Source: Mesaphorura yosii (Eukaryota > Arthropoda > Collembola > Poduromorpha > Tullbergiidae). Taken from it: a DNA stretch of 64,000 nucleotides. The stretch's first letter is position 1. The number at the start of each line of letters is the position of its first letter. Positions 36,934 to 49,720 of the stretch are shown piece by piece. The notes under the pieces were generated by a model. It did no database searches and was not told the origin of the DNA. It saw only the letters and a list, made by a program, of their open reading frames with translations. Position numbers and translations under genes: made by a program. The stretch is taken from assembly GCA_009869945.1 (NCBI GenBank), contig WIXG01000222.1, positions 62,001 to 126,000 of the forward strand, given 5' to 3'.

Positions 36934-37936
36934 ATGAGCACACATTCGTCGGTTGAGGGGCGAGAAGACGGCAAGGCAGTAATGCATAGTGACAGTTCCA
37001 GCTCCGCCGAACAAGTTTGGCGTGGAGAAAAATATACTTCCGGATTTGGTCAACTTGTTCATGACCAAATTGATCATTTGGATTTGGCGGTACGAGTCGC
37101 TGCTGCTGCAGACTTGGTATTGATTGAATATTGTTTCTGAGAAATGAATGAAACGCGTGTTAAACGTAAAACTATTGCGTTCTCATCTTTCAACGATTTC
37201 AGGCACAGGATGCCCCGGATGCCGTAAACAATGGAAACATCCACCTTGGAAACCAAGGGCTTTCTAATATCGAAAAATTATTGAGCGATGATGTAAGTTA
37301 AAATCCATGCATGTAATACCAAAATTGAGTTGAGTAATAACAACTTCTTAATTCTAACTTTCAGATTTTGCCGATGATTGCTAAAAATCTTTCGGTACAA
37401 GAAATGCTAGAACTTAGAAGAATGTCACCTTGTTGGAATCATGCATTTATACCCGAAATAAAAAAAAGGCACAAACCAATTGAACTTGTCTGTATTGAAA
37501 CAAAGAACACTCTCCGGGAATTTACTGATGTCATGCGGACTTGCCATGAGGTCCCGTTTAGTCGGTACAAGTTTCTCTTGGATGGGTCTCAGAAATCAAA
37601 CAGCGATGTTATAGAATTCTTTTCTGTCTTGGCATCTCGACCAGGAGGAGGACCATCTTCCAACATGTGAGTTCGCTCATCACTCGATTGGAGACCCAGA
37701 CGCGCCGAACCCTTTATACGATTAGCTTTCCTTTCTGTACTTCCCATATGGCTAGACATGTAAGTAGTGTATCCAAATTTAGTTAGATTTGTGAGCTTAG
37801 AATTGGCTTGCTGCTGGATTTTCTCAGTGTCCTTGCAAAAGCACGCATCTTGAACATTTCAAATGGGAAAAAAGTTTATGATTATAATTCAGATTGGCTG
37901 TCGCGCCACGTAACCTTACTCGTCTTTCATTCATGA
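36934..37936 (+). CDS. Small F-box-like protein, 3 or 4 exons, 183 or 218 aa
   Basis: Exons: 36934-37089, 37203-37292, 37365-37666, and probably 37828-37936. The N-terminal 52 residues are polar and Ser-rich. The third exon opens ILPMIAKNLSVQEMLELRRM followed by SPCWNHAF. This matches the F-box pattern (LP..i...Ls..dll.lr.vs..Wn) that binds Skp1 in SCF ubiquitin ligases. The rest (KKRHKPIELVCIETKNTLRE... and FLLDGSQKSNSDVIEFF) matches no domain I know, so any substrate-recognition role is inference. Exon 3 can read straight into TGA at 37,668-37,670 or use the strong donor gtgagttc at 37,667. The latter splices in frame to an acceptor with a good pyrimidine tract (ggattttctcag) and adds 35 residues. 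The AATAAA at 38,054 favours the four-exon form. Confidence 0.65.
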
Positions 37937-38002
37937 CTTCCGTAAAAGAAAAGTTAGCATAGAATTGCGGATTAGGGTAAATTGCAGGGTATTAATTAAA
38001 AA

Positions 38003-38008
38003 TTTATT
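38003..38008 (-). terminator. Poly(A) signal candidate for the 38,152-45,329 gene
   Basis: AATAAA on the minus strand, about 144 nt after the stop codon at 38,152-38,154. Confidence 0.6.
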
Positions 38009-38053
38009 CAATACTGATTTTGATGGAATCGGCCAAAGATCTTTTTCAAATTT

Positions 38054-38059
38054 AATAAA
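38054..38059 (+). terminator. Poly(A) signal candidate for the F-box-like gene
   Basis: AATAAA on the plus strand, 118 nt after the TGA at 37,934-37,936. It lies downstream of the opposing gene's signal, so the two 3' untranslated regions should overlap. Confidence 0.6.
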
Positions 38060-38151
38060 ATGACTGGCAAATGACAGCTCAACGGTACATTTCATTTATA
38101 AATTACAATTCGAAGGATGTATCCACTACATATTTCAATTTCAAGGCCGAG

Positions 38152-41100
38152 TCATCTTTTCTTTTTCGAAATGGAGGAATCTGTTTCCTTTTTCGTCACC
38201 TTTGGACTTCCCGACACCTTTGACACCACGGCACCGTGAGTTGGAGTTGTGCGAGGCGAAACGCTCTTCTTGCCACCAGTCAACAATTTAGACTGCCCCT
38301 CCTTCGAATCACCTTTAGAAACTCCCCTCAATTCAGGCACTGAAATCAATATTCAGGTGCATGTCAAAATTCTGGATGTGATACCTAACTGCAAGTAAAA
38401 TGGAAGTTTATGACTTACTGCTGAGTTTGCTCTTATTTGTAGGAGTTCTTTTGCCGTCCGGAGTTGGACTGCTTTTGGGCGGTGTTTTGACTGGAAGTTT
38501 GGAAATTTTAACCAGGGGATGAAGGTAGATTGGAGTATTCGAGCGTGTTGAGAGTGGTGACGCTTCGACGTCCGAAGTGCTGACATTGGTTCTCTTTTTC
38601 AACTTTGGATTCGGATTTGGCTTTGGTTCGACAGTTTTAGCCCCGGAAACGTTTGGCGGAGGCGGTCTAGGTGGCTTTGGAGGCGCTGCAGGCTTCAGTT
38701 GATTTTGCGATATTTTACTTGGGCTGCTCACGTTCGTGTTGTTTGTCTTGCACGTTTTCACGGATTCCGACAATGGCTTCGAAATTTTGGAGTCTGCTGG
38801 AGATTTGGTCAATTCTCTTTCTGGCATGGACGCTCTGCCAGCTGGACCGTTTGTGACTGTTGTTCGTGGGCTCTTGGCTTTTACCGTGAGCGGCGAGGGT
38901 GAAGATGGTTTCGCTCTACTGGCGGTCGTTGCTTTATCCTGGTGACTTTTCTCTGCCTTCCGTTGGGTCACAGTTGCCCGACTGTTAGTTGCAACCAACT
39001 TGCCACCCGACTTCTGTTCTGTGAGCACAGGTTTCAGCTTTGAACTTGGCGAATACAATTGCCTGGACTCCTTCCTCATTGCTGACCCGCCCGCTTCGTC
39101 CTTGACACGAGCACTTTTCGAGGTTTCATACTTTTCTGCTGGCACGGGTTCCTTATTTACAATCGTACAACTTTGATTCCATGGGTAGACTTTTGGCAGT
39201 GGCGTAGACTCTTCCGAAGTTGGACTGTTTTTATTCTTGACAACTCTCAGCTCCGCCATCCATGGCGGCTCCGTTTGTCTTGCTGCACCACTTTGTTTTT
39301 CAACTAAGCTCCAGTCGGTCATCCTCGCTTCCCGACTTTTGGCCTTCGAGACCCACTCGGGTTCGGGGCGAGTTGCCTTTGGAAAAGTCAAGGAACGAAG
39401 GATTGATGAACCAGATGTAGGCTGCGCTCCTGACTCATCTCTAATGATCTGGTTCTTCCACGCAAAATTTGATTCTTCGTCGTGTTGATAGGGCCTTGTT
39501 TCAAGCTGCCCCGTGCCTCGATCTTCGCCGATTCTTACTATGGATTTTGAGAGGGGCCTTTCTTGAATGTTTGGACCAACGGCATTGAGTGATCTATTTT
39601 TCAGGGTTCGTGGTGCCGGTTTCGGGTCGGACTCTTGCGCAGATACTGAAAAGTGGATGGGAAGAATAGGCGTAGGTGGTTTGGTCTGTGAAAGTATCGG
39701 GCTCACAGACGGAGACTGCTCCGGACTTAATGAGAAAGTTGACCGAGCTCTTCTCTCGCCGTGTAGTGGTCTGTTAGACTGGATGGATTGGAATTGAGAG
39801 CTTGGCATTACTGGCGAAGGAATTCTCTCAAATGATCGTTGACCAGTTTGGTTATCAAAATTATTAGTAGACTGAAACTTTGTTAGCCGATTTGTGACTG
39901 GTGAGGAAGATCGTGCTGTGTCTGGAATGTAAATGCGTGACTTGAGACTTCTCTGCTTGCGCAAGTCGTCTGTCTGGTCCAGAGCGTATCTCAGCGCAAC
40001 CGATGTGATTTGCGGCGTCGACCCAGGCGTATCGACGGTGGCTTCCATCGCTGTTAATTTCAGAGGACGGCACTCGCCTCTGTCTCGATGAGAATTATCG
40101 GAACATGGAAGTGAGTAGTTGCTCATTGTGCTGCTGTTGTCCGAAACTGTACCCGCAAGACTTCTGAGGAACGAGGTCGGGCGTAGGTTGTTTTGTTTGC
40201 GATTTCTATTATTCATTTCAATCAAACTTCGTCTTGTGGCTAATGGCACAAAGGAGCCGTTCTCGTAGAGCACGTTGTCGTACCTGAAATTAGTGTCACT
40301 GTCAATCTCATCCATAATGGCACGGCCTTTTCTCTCTGACAGCTCATTTAGCATTCTCTCCCGGAAGTTTTTCCCTCTCAGTATCTTTTCGCGGTGCAGA
40401 CGGTTGAAATCATCTCCGTCGACCGAGTCCGCGTCGCCTTGTGAAGAAGGGGTCTTCAGCTGCTTCAAGTATTTCTGGATCTTTAAATCTCCAAACTGAG
40501 TGCTTATCGTGTGGTTGGGAGACGATGCGGTCGACTCCTCATCAATTTCGTTATTGTGATAGAATGAGAGGTTATTACTCTCTCTGAGGTCCAAGTTCAA
40601 ATCATTGAGGTGTGTAAACAAGTTTTTGCTGTCGGCGGATCTGTCCTCATCAGCAACTTCTTTGAATTTGGACGGTGAGAACGGTCTTGCTTTGGAGGAA
40701 GACACAATCAGAACATCTTCGGCTGCTTCTTCCCCCTCCAACTGGTTGTAGAGTCCGTCTTTAACTTGCTTAAAATCGGACATGTTGCAACGCAGATTGT
40801 CCATGTAGTAATTATGGTTCAACGTCTTATCGCTGCTAGTGGGAGTAAATACGTTTGGTGCTGCAGACATGGGAGGTATTGTCGTATTGTTCTGTAGCGA
40901 TTCGAGTTCTGCTATCTTTACATCGTCGTTATCTTTTTCATCTGGCTGGCCATTACTTGCGCTCCTCGATCTCTTAGAAAACAAGCTCTCATTTGCAAAA
41001 TTAGTACCCGTCTTGTCAAGTGGCTGACGTTCCATCCGTGTTGTGCTCAGGTACTTTTTCGTGGCGTCTTCCATTTGTCCAACGTCATTACTTTCGAACA

Positions 41101-44100
41101 ACGTATTTCTCAAGAATTCTGCCGTTTTCCTCTCATTTCTCTTCCTGCGCCTGTATAAATGAATTGTGGACGGTTTGTTCTCATCGCTTTCGACTATGTG
41201 AAAGCGTCCGGGCTCAGGCGTAAAGTGTACTTCAGTTTTGCAAAAGCCGACTTTCTTCAGCGGTTTCCTGTACGGATCATTGATTCCATAAATACTTGTG
41301 GTGACGTCGTGGTCTCTCGCATGCTGCATTGACTCTTGTTCCCTGACATCAGCCGCAGAAATCCAAGTCTGTGACACTTGAGTTGCTCTTTTGAGGTTAC
41401 TGCTGCTCGACTCAATTTCATTATCGTGATCAGCGTGATTAGCATCATTGTGGGCAGAATAATCTTCTGGTGAGCCCAACGCATCGTCAGTTTCATTCTG
41501 CTTTTGGCTCTGGTACATTTTGTTGCTTGTCAAGTCAAGAAGCAACGGATGTCTGGTGAGAAGAAATTCCTTCTTGTCATTCGTGAAGAATTCATCATCG
41601 CCACCACTACTGTCGGCAATGTTTTGATCCTCGTCATACGCTGGGTATTCATCCATCACATTGTCAATGTACACCGAATTGCTCATCCCATTGCCATTAC
41701 TCATTGCTTCGCGCTCTGACGTGGTTGCTAGGCGAGTCAAATGACTTGTCGGCCTTTTGATGCCACTGTCCTTCTCAGAAATATTGGTTGCGAGCAAATC
41801 ATCTTCCCACGCGTGTTTCTTCAACCTAGCATCAGCAGCAGAAAGTCCGGAGTGGAAGGAGGCGTAGGGATAGCGTTTGTACTGTGGAGGCGTCGGCGGC
41901 ATGTAGCTCTTGAACGACATTTGGTTCAAGAGATCCGGTGTCGTTTCTTCTGTCATTTCCATCGCCTTATACGCAGCTCTCTGGTGCAGTGAATTGTGAT
42001 GACGTCTGTTGGCATCGGTCAGCAACACAAGATCGGGCTCCTCATACACAGGGTCCGAGTAGATTTGGCCGATTTTCTGCTGTCTCTCCAGATGACTGTT
42101 CCCTAAACCATCCAACGTTGGGTCGGACAAATTGTTCAGAATGTTCTTGTTCGCGCTCACATGCAGAGGATCATGTTCCTGGTCCTGATCGTCTTGCTCA
42201 ATGAATGGATTGAACTTCATTTTCAGGGAATATTCTCCATTCGAACTATGGCTCACACTTTCGTTCATGCTACTCAAGTAGCTCGAGAACGAATGAATCT
42301 GTTGCGAGTTTTTCGACGGAGAATTCACGTGTCCTGGTCGTAGCTGACCGTACGGCAGATGATTGTTGTTTGGCTCTTTTTCTCGTGAAATGTTTTGGAT
42401 CAAGTCCCACGAACTTGTCAATAAGGGAGGAGGCTTTAATTGCTGCGAGATTCCCTTCAGAGAATATCCTCCACTATTGACAAAGTTATTGGAGTATGAA
42501 AAGGGTTCAATGAAGGAATCCCCAGTCTTGTTCGCAGCTGATCGCGTGCCATTTTCAAACGACTCAAACCCGTACGATTTTCTTCTTTGACTAAAATCGA
42601 AGGATGCGCCTGAATGAACTGCTCTGCTCTCAGTTTGATTTGTCGAAGAGAAATTATTCACAAATGGAGTTCTGAATTCGTCTCCGCTGCTCATTCTCAG
42701 TCTGTGCTTATGGCTTTCCGTCGATGACTCGGAGTCAAGAGCGTTCTTCTTATTCGCTGGGGAGGCTTCCCTGCTGAAGCCGCCTGAAGGATTTCTGAAG
42801 CTGGACCCGTTCGTCGTGGTAGGTCCACGAAGCTTGGTTTGTAGTTCCAACTGTATGTCAGCCGGAAACCCGACGCAAATTTTCGGGGAAATCTTTTTGG
42901 CTCCTGTAGGATTGGATTGCTGAGAAGTTTCATTGGTCAATGAAACTTCATCCAGCTTTGTAGGCTGGCTAATACTGATTTCGGAATTTAGCCGCATGGC
43001 CTCCATAGCTACAGAGTTCAAGGTCCCATTCGTGTCATCGTCTTCCAACACGGTGGTGTTGGGTGGTTGATGACGACGAGTTGGTGGGCGTCTGACTCCC
43101 ATAGTCCCACTGCGACTCACGTTGATTCTCTCTCGCTGCGTGGATGTATCCAACGGCAAACATGAAAGCTATTTCGTGTTTCAGAAACAAAAAAGAAAAG
43201 AGGGACAATTAGCATACCTGTCATTACGTTCAGTGCTTTTCTTGATTAGATTGCAATAAGCACGGGATCAGATGCACCCTAATCGTACTTGATGGTTACC
43301 TTCAGGTTTTCGAACTCGTCATGGCGAACTCCTCCGCCTCCGCTCACAACGACCGTTTTGGAAGTCGTTTTATTGCTCTGGGTCTGGAAACCGGGAATCA
43401 TAAAATCATTATCGATGAATTTTTATGGTGGCTCGTCCATCGATACTTCTGCTCATACTTCTTCATGCAGACCGTTTTGATGTCTTTGCCTCAAATTATC
43501 TACGAAAGACCATGGCGTATTTCTAAGAATAAGCAAACGAATGCAACGCTACGCACAGAATACCGCGCGCCTTACTCGATTCTCATCGAGAACTAAATTA
43601 TTACATGTTGCCAAATTAGGTTCGTAATTACTCGTTCTCGAAAATATTTGTTAGGAGAGTAAAAGGCAGCAAAAGCAGGTTAAATGAGCATTGTTACAGC
43701 AAAGCTGAGTTTACGAGCTCATCAAATGCCGAGCAGCCAAACAATAATAATTTTTATTTTGCTTCACGAATCGATAATCACTAATGACTGGTTTCTCATC
43801 TCGTACGCCCTCCCCTGCCTGCATGCCTGCGTTTCGTTGCATGTGCATCGCAATTTCTTTTTTGCAACCTACTCTTTAATTTCACTCTGGATGAAATTGT
43901 CTCGGCTCAACCACAGTCTGGTACGCTTAAGTCTGTTCTGTTTGCATTCTTAACCAAGCCACCAAAAGGAAATCTGAAACTGTGGCCAATCTAGCCAAAG
44001 AAGTCTGACAAATGATGACTGAAATCTCGTCATGAGCTTGAACTTCACTTTGTCCTTCCTAATCTCATACCGCCTATTTGAGTCTTAAATCCAGCTCATC

Positions 44101-45329
44101 CTAATAGGGAAAGCTTTACCTTTGTTGTGGACCGAACGCCATTCGAGGAGCTCATCTGGTATGATGTTGAAGTGGTGGAGATCCGTGAGCCATTGTTGTC
44201 GTTGTTGTCCTGAATCTGGTGCTGTGTTCGAATGATTTGAAATTCCGAGTCTGGGGCCTTGCCCTGGATCATTTCTTGCCGTTGTTTTTCCTCGCCGCCA
44301 TGAAACCTCGTATTGTCCTCCTGCTGCAACAAAAACAAAACGCTAATCTATCCTGCACGACGAAATTAGGCCAGCAGATGCCGAATGAAAAACAACGCGC
44401 TTTGAGATTATTGAGCTGTTATGTACCAGAATCGACATCGAACACAAGTGCAACGTGAACATGGAGCATGAACAAACAGTCAACAGACCGTGAAATATAT
44501 CAACAGAAAAATTGAGGCCCTAGAAAAATTCATCGTGTCTTACAACGTGTATTCCGTTCTTCACTTCATTTGAGGCACATTGAATTAGACAGATAAGTGG
44601 GAGTTGAGTTTGTGATGCGGTTTCGAGTTATTTCTATTTCCTTTCTCAATTATGTTACGCTACATTGCTACCCGCTATGGCTGGACAATGCATTACTGCT
44701 TCCAGTGTGTGGATTTTAGATTCGTTTCGGCTTCCACTTTTTCGCATTGCACCTCAGCGAGTGATTGCCCGATTGCATAGCAGCGTCCATCATCTGCATA
44801 AAGTGTAGTGCGGAATGATGACCGAGATGGAATCAAAAGGAAGACCGGAAGTAGATATTACACCAAGCTCAAAGTGGAGTTCAAAGCAATGAAGTCATGT
44901 AAACAAACGCAACGTCAAAATAGCGTTATTCCTTTGTGTTAGGCAGACGCTTACAACGCGAATGCCTTGCGCAGAACCAGAACATTGCTTCATACAACTC
45001 GCTAAAAAATCAAAGCGACACTCAAACATTTGCATGTGTTTCTAATTCAATTTCTGTTTCATGTGTTCCGGTGGCTAACTCCGTAATTGCGACTGAGACT
45101 CTCGCGCAATTGCTCTCGCATTTACCTTTTGGTACTTGATATCCGCGTTTCGCTCAGAGTTCGTCCATTTGCCTACTTCTTTCCGAGCGCGGTGATGCGT
45201 CCCAGGTCTCGTTGCATCCGACCACTCTTCAACGTTGTGGTCGTCCAAGTGAAATGAACCCAACATTTCTGGAACATGACTTCCGCCATGAAACGGCAAA
45301 AGCGCTGTCATTCCACTGGCCAACTCCAT
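38152..45329 (-). CDS. Large disordered Ser/Pro-rich protein, about 1,770 aa, 4 exons (or 3' half of a giant gene)
   Basis: Exons: 45329-45126 (from an ATG, 68 codons), 44323-44120 (68 codons), about 43135-38419 (1,572 codons) and 38339-38152. Phases join throughout. The start exon ATG has a good context (cggcgATGG), suggesting an internal promoter. The big exon is low-complexity, Ser/Asn/Pro-rich and mostly predicted disordered. Its best conserved-looking block, about 41,087-41,270, reads KKVGFCKTEVHFTPEPGRFH and then a run of Arg/Lys. Near the C-terminus are Pro-rich stretches (PAAPPKPPRPPPPN), possible SH3 or EVH1 ligands, and a basic tail KVTKKETDSSISKKKR. I recognise no catalytic domain, signal peptide or membrane segment; a cytoskeletal or scaffold role is only a guess. 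The acceptor near 43,135 is the least certain boundary. Confidence 0.75.
43136..44119 (-). other. Intron of the giant gene (984 nt)
   Basis: Bounded by a gtaaag donor at 44,119 and a gcag acceptor near 43,136. Nothing else is supported inside. An alternative acceptor slightly upstream of 43,136 would add a few in-frame codons to the big exon. Confidence 0.5.
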
Positions 45330-48300
45330 CGCCGTGTGGTTAGCACTGGCACACAGTCACAGTTTGACAGTTTCTGCTCCAAGCCGAAAAGCTACTCCAT
45401 CAGCGTACTTCACTCACATTTGTCACTGAAATTAGCAAGTGTCTTGTGGTGATGTGACTTGATAACAGTGGCACAGCACAGAAAACTGCGGGCAAAAAAC
45501 AATCAATTAGCTAACTACGACCCGAAGGAAGCGATTACTGATTTTATCCAAGAGCAATGCAATCGTTAATTACGGGACGAATGATAATGAACATGATCCC
45601 ACTGTTTCTACAAATGTTATGCAACAATTTAAGACCACTCGTACATAAAAACTCAGGATTACACAATTAGGATAAAATGACCTTAATTGAATCTGTTGTG
45701 TATCTTGTGCTCTTGAGTCTTAAGGTACGCCACTTTGATCACATTCTTTAACCTTATGCAACCTACACGCCCGTCCCAGCCACACTAAAACAAAGACCGA
45801 GGCGAAATGACTAAAGCTAAATTCAGACTGACTGCATAAGTGTAACAATGCAGCACTTTAAACTTTAATTTTAGGCTTATGGTGCAGCGAAATGAACAGT
45901 GCTGCTGAGCCGCAGTGTTACGACTCTTTGTCGTTCCACGTGTTGACTTTTCCCTTCTGAAAGGGTAACTTTAATGAATTCGACTTCACTCTGCTAGAAG
46001 CGTTACGGCGTTACCTGCTCTCATATGTTTTTCATTGTACGGTAATTTGCGTCGACTGCTGCTGACTGCGATTGAAATGCGATGCATTTTTGCAACATGA
46101 CTTTACAAACTAACATCGCCTTCAATTTATAATTCGAGTGTACGTGCCTCGAGTCTGGGCTTCAACATTACGAATTAAGATCCGACCTCACTTTATAGCG
46201 CTCTTACTCGCGTATGTTCATTCGTTCGCTGCACGACAACAATAGTGTAATGAATTATGTAAATAAATATTGTGCTGGCATTAGCATCACACCGTCGTCA
46301 CCCCAAGCGCCTAATCCATGTCACCTTTGTCTGACTCACAAGGTTCTGACAGCGTGAATAAGATCGACCGAGAAGTTGTGTGCGTCAACGCATGAATATT
46401 TAAATACAGCAGCGACGCAAAACTGACAACTCAGCCTCTTGGATTTCGCTCTGTGCTGCACAAATCGGAAGGAATAAGTGTGAAATGCGATAAGGCTTAA
46501 AATTAAGAGGAACTCTTCTTACCTTGCGTAAAATTCTGAATGTTGGCCCAACTCATTTAATGTTAATTTTCTGTTTTGATAAAAGCTTGCTAAACATTCA
46601 TCTTGGCAGTTTTGCCTTATGGCTCAAAAGCACTCTCTCATTCCATCAACAAAGAATGTCAAGCCGATGGGTTTTCATTCTATTGCATTGTTGCTCTCAC
46701 AGCACAAAATGGTTTGTGTAGTAGATGTGTAAAAATACATAAAATAACAAAGCTCGTACATCTGATCTGTGTGGAGAATGTTAGCTCCCTTATTTTAGTC
46801 ACGACAGACAGGCGCAGAAGTGGCAGACGAAGACTGAGGTGAAGAAGTTTATTTTTGATGTAAAAATTGTTGTTTACGAGGAGAGAATGAGAATAGTCTT
46901 TGGCCCGTGACACCAACCAACTTATAAAAAGAACTCATCACGCATCTTCGCTCATTTTTATTTCGTAACAATGCAAACACCAAACTACAGCACTGCTGCG
47001 ATTGTTACGCGTCAACTTTCTGCTCAGCTCATGCTTTTCAATGCCTCGTACAGTTAAAAATTACTCGAAACGTTATATAAAAATGAAACTCGAGTGTCGA
47101 GCCAACTTTTCCAACTTGGCGCACGCGTTAAACGCAACCAGCTGCCTGCTCAAAATAGGAGTTAAGATGCGGTATACTGAATGCGGTCTGTGAAATATTG
47201 AAGAATTTTGAAGTCCACTCAATTCCGTTCTTGCATACTATTATAGTCTGCTGACCCACTCTTTCCTACTCGTCTTAGTAAAAATTCCAACACTTTACGA
47301 GCCTGTTGAAAGACTCAAGCGAGAAATTAAATTTAGTGTTTCCCATAATTCAATTTCGTTTATTACTTTTTATGATAGTGCCAAATAGTTGTAAAATTAA
47401 TTAAATCTTTGCTTTCACGAAGACTGCGAGTACGTATGACAATGGCAATCATAGTAAACCGTTTATCCCTACGTGTGTGAAAAGTACGACCTTCACTTGT
47501 TGGATGTGAAATGACTTTGGCCCGGTACAACGAATTCTATTATAATTGACTCAGAGCGCAGGCGCAGGTTGTTTCACTTACACAGGTACCAAGTTTCAAC
47601 CGTTGTATTAGCCAAAACAAGTAAGTCTGCTCAAATCGCAATTGGCCCTTATTTCACAATTGATCATTATTGAACGCTAAATGTGTTTTCGGGCCAGATC
47701 AATCAAATGCAGCCCGCATCAAAAATTTCCCTCATATACTATTAAATGAAACTTGACATATAACCTGAACAGTTTTTAGCCAGTTGGTATTAAACCTAGC
47801 ATAACCTGAGATTTTCTCAGGACAAGTAACCAAACTGTGCAATTTATCAATTTATTTAAAAGCAATTCTCATGAGGTCCAAAAAACATGTGAACTCGCAT
47901 CCATATTTCGGCATTTGGCATGGACTTCATTTTTTACGAATTGACGCACTGCATGGATTTCAAAATTGACAAAAATTACAAAACACAATGAAATGAGAAT
48001 AGCACGAGCGAGGAGAGCAGTGCGCAACAAGGTACAGCTGAATCAGGAGCAGACAAAGACTCATCACTATTAAAATGAAGCCATCATACGCTGTATGCTG
48101 ATAATAATGATACTGGCAATTTCAAGGGCAAGAATCGCATTGTTTCTGTCGAAATGTCGTCATTGTTGTAGTATTATGACTATGACAAATTTGTGAAGAC
48201 AGCACTCCATATCATATCCTGATGTCATTATTACTCGCATTATTCATCATACTCCAGGTGCATCAGTAAACTGTTGAAGGAGCAATACGCGAAGAACCCT

Positions 48301-49370
48301 ACACATATTTTCTAACAATCATGAAAAAGCTGCCAATAATATTGCACGACTGTATATAACATCCACGTGAGTTTATAAATTCAAAATTGAATTCATTCAT
48401 TTCTCATTTCGAGCACGTATACGCTCAGGAGATAATTAAAGAGAACGAGCCGCGCTTTGTGTACATCGGTGTGAATTATGATATTCAAAGTAAACCATGT
48501 ATAATTTTAAGATTAGCCGAACAATGGGAAAGAAGAAATTCGACACAATGCACCGCATCACAATAAATTAAATGCACTCGATGATAGATAAGATACGCGA
48601 GACACGAACGTGAGCACCGGGCAGCATGTGCCGTGCCATCGTAAGTAAGCCAACGTGTTATTAGAAAGGTGTTTTTGCGTGTTGTCAACTGCCTTGCCGC
48701 GTCCTGCGTCCTACCTAAACAGGATTTTCTGTGTTTGTTGTAATTTTTGGGCGACATTCCTTTTCTTAATTCGCGTAATCCTAATTATTGAGTTTACTTT
48801 TCCTTTGTCACAACTGAAGACGAGAGGATTAATTTCCACGCCTGACCTTCGCAGCGTCAGCGAAGCGTGTCTGCCCGTGACATGTGAGAATTTTTGGCTT
48901 CCATACCGTACCCGTTCTGAACCGAGTATAATTGCACTGCTACGCGTAAATTCGTCTCGGACTACGTTACGCCAGATCATTCTTGGTGCTCCTGGCAGGC
49001 ATAAAGTTACGGCTAAAGCTCGAAAGGCAAGGCATAAGAATGGAATTATAACTTTTGTTGCGAAATTATGAATGAATTACGAGAAAAGGAAACCGCACCT
49101 TCAAGGAGAGATGCTTCCTGCATTTTACGAACACATCTTCAGTTCTGCGTGGAGAAACTGCAAACCCGTCGTCACACTTTGTTACATTTGCAAAATATTC
49201 AGGCTGCACCAACTTTTAAATTTTAAGTGCGAATAATTAAAGAACCGCTTATTCGTCTTGCTGGAAGTGCAAGAGTTCGTCCTCACAATTTGAAGCAGTG
49301 AAAATGTACTACACAAGCTAATTTCAGATGAAAGAGAACAAAGAAGTTGTCAAATAAAATTAGGACTTGC
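45330..49370. other. About 4 kb without a supported exon
   Basis: Upstream of the apparent start exon at 45,126-45,329. Probably promoter and/or a large intron. Frames on both strands are short and AT-rich. Confidence 0.45.
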
Positions 49371-49424
49371 CTGACCACTTCCACGTCTCTCAGTAAGGGA
49401 GACTTGATAAGGCGGTATCTGTCC
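49371..49424 (-). CDS. 54-nt microexon with GC donor, probably part of the giant gene
   Basis: A minus-strand segment preceded by the acceptor cattgcag and followed by the donor gcaagtcc. It encodes GQIPPYQVSLTERRGSGQ, 18 codons, phase 0 at both ends. It lies between the 54-64 kb exons and the 38-45 kb exons, which are also phase 0 at the adjoining junctions. It could therefore be included or skipped without changing frame. The TERRG motif echoes the ERRE motifs of the 54-55 kb exon. Confidence 0.5.
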
Positions 49425-49594
49425 CTGCAATGATGCACAAAGTCGGCTTCCGGAAACACAAAACAATTTGACTACTTGTTCGAAATGTTGTCAGATGATA
49501 ACTAAATCGCCATTCTTGAAGTCAAGACAGGAATAAGAATGTCTCAAGATGAGAGAGACGTTGTTGAGCACATGGTGAGACAGATAAATATTAC

Positions 49595-49720
49595 AAATAC
49601 AACTGAGAACTGCCAGCTTTGTTGCAGCAGCTTGTGAGGCTGTGATGGGATGCCAACTACACGATCCAACTTTTGTGATGGCGGTGACTGTGTTACATTG
49701 TTGGAGGAGTTGGTAGTTGG
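49595..49720 (-). CDS. Weak candidate exon of the giant gene
   Basis: A phase-0 open segment starting after tgtgttgtgag. It encodes PTTNSSNNVTQSPPSQ and then KLDRVVGIPSQPHKLL, matching the Ser/Pro/Gln composition of the neighbouring exons. The donor (gtaata near 49,594) is weak, and no outside support is visible. Confidence 0.3.

Noticed and set aside
38671..43480. Many plus-strand frames of 60-90 codons
   Set aside because: They lie antisense to the 1,572-codon exon and have no independent support.
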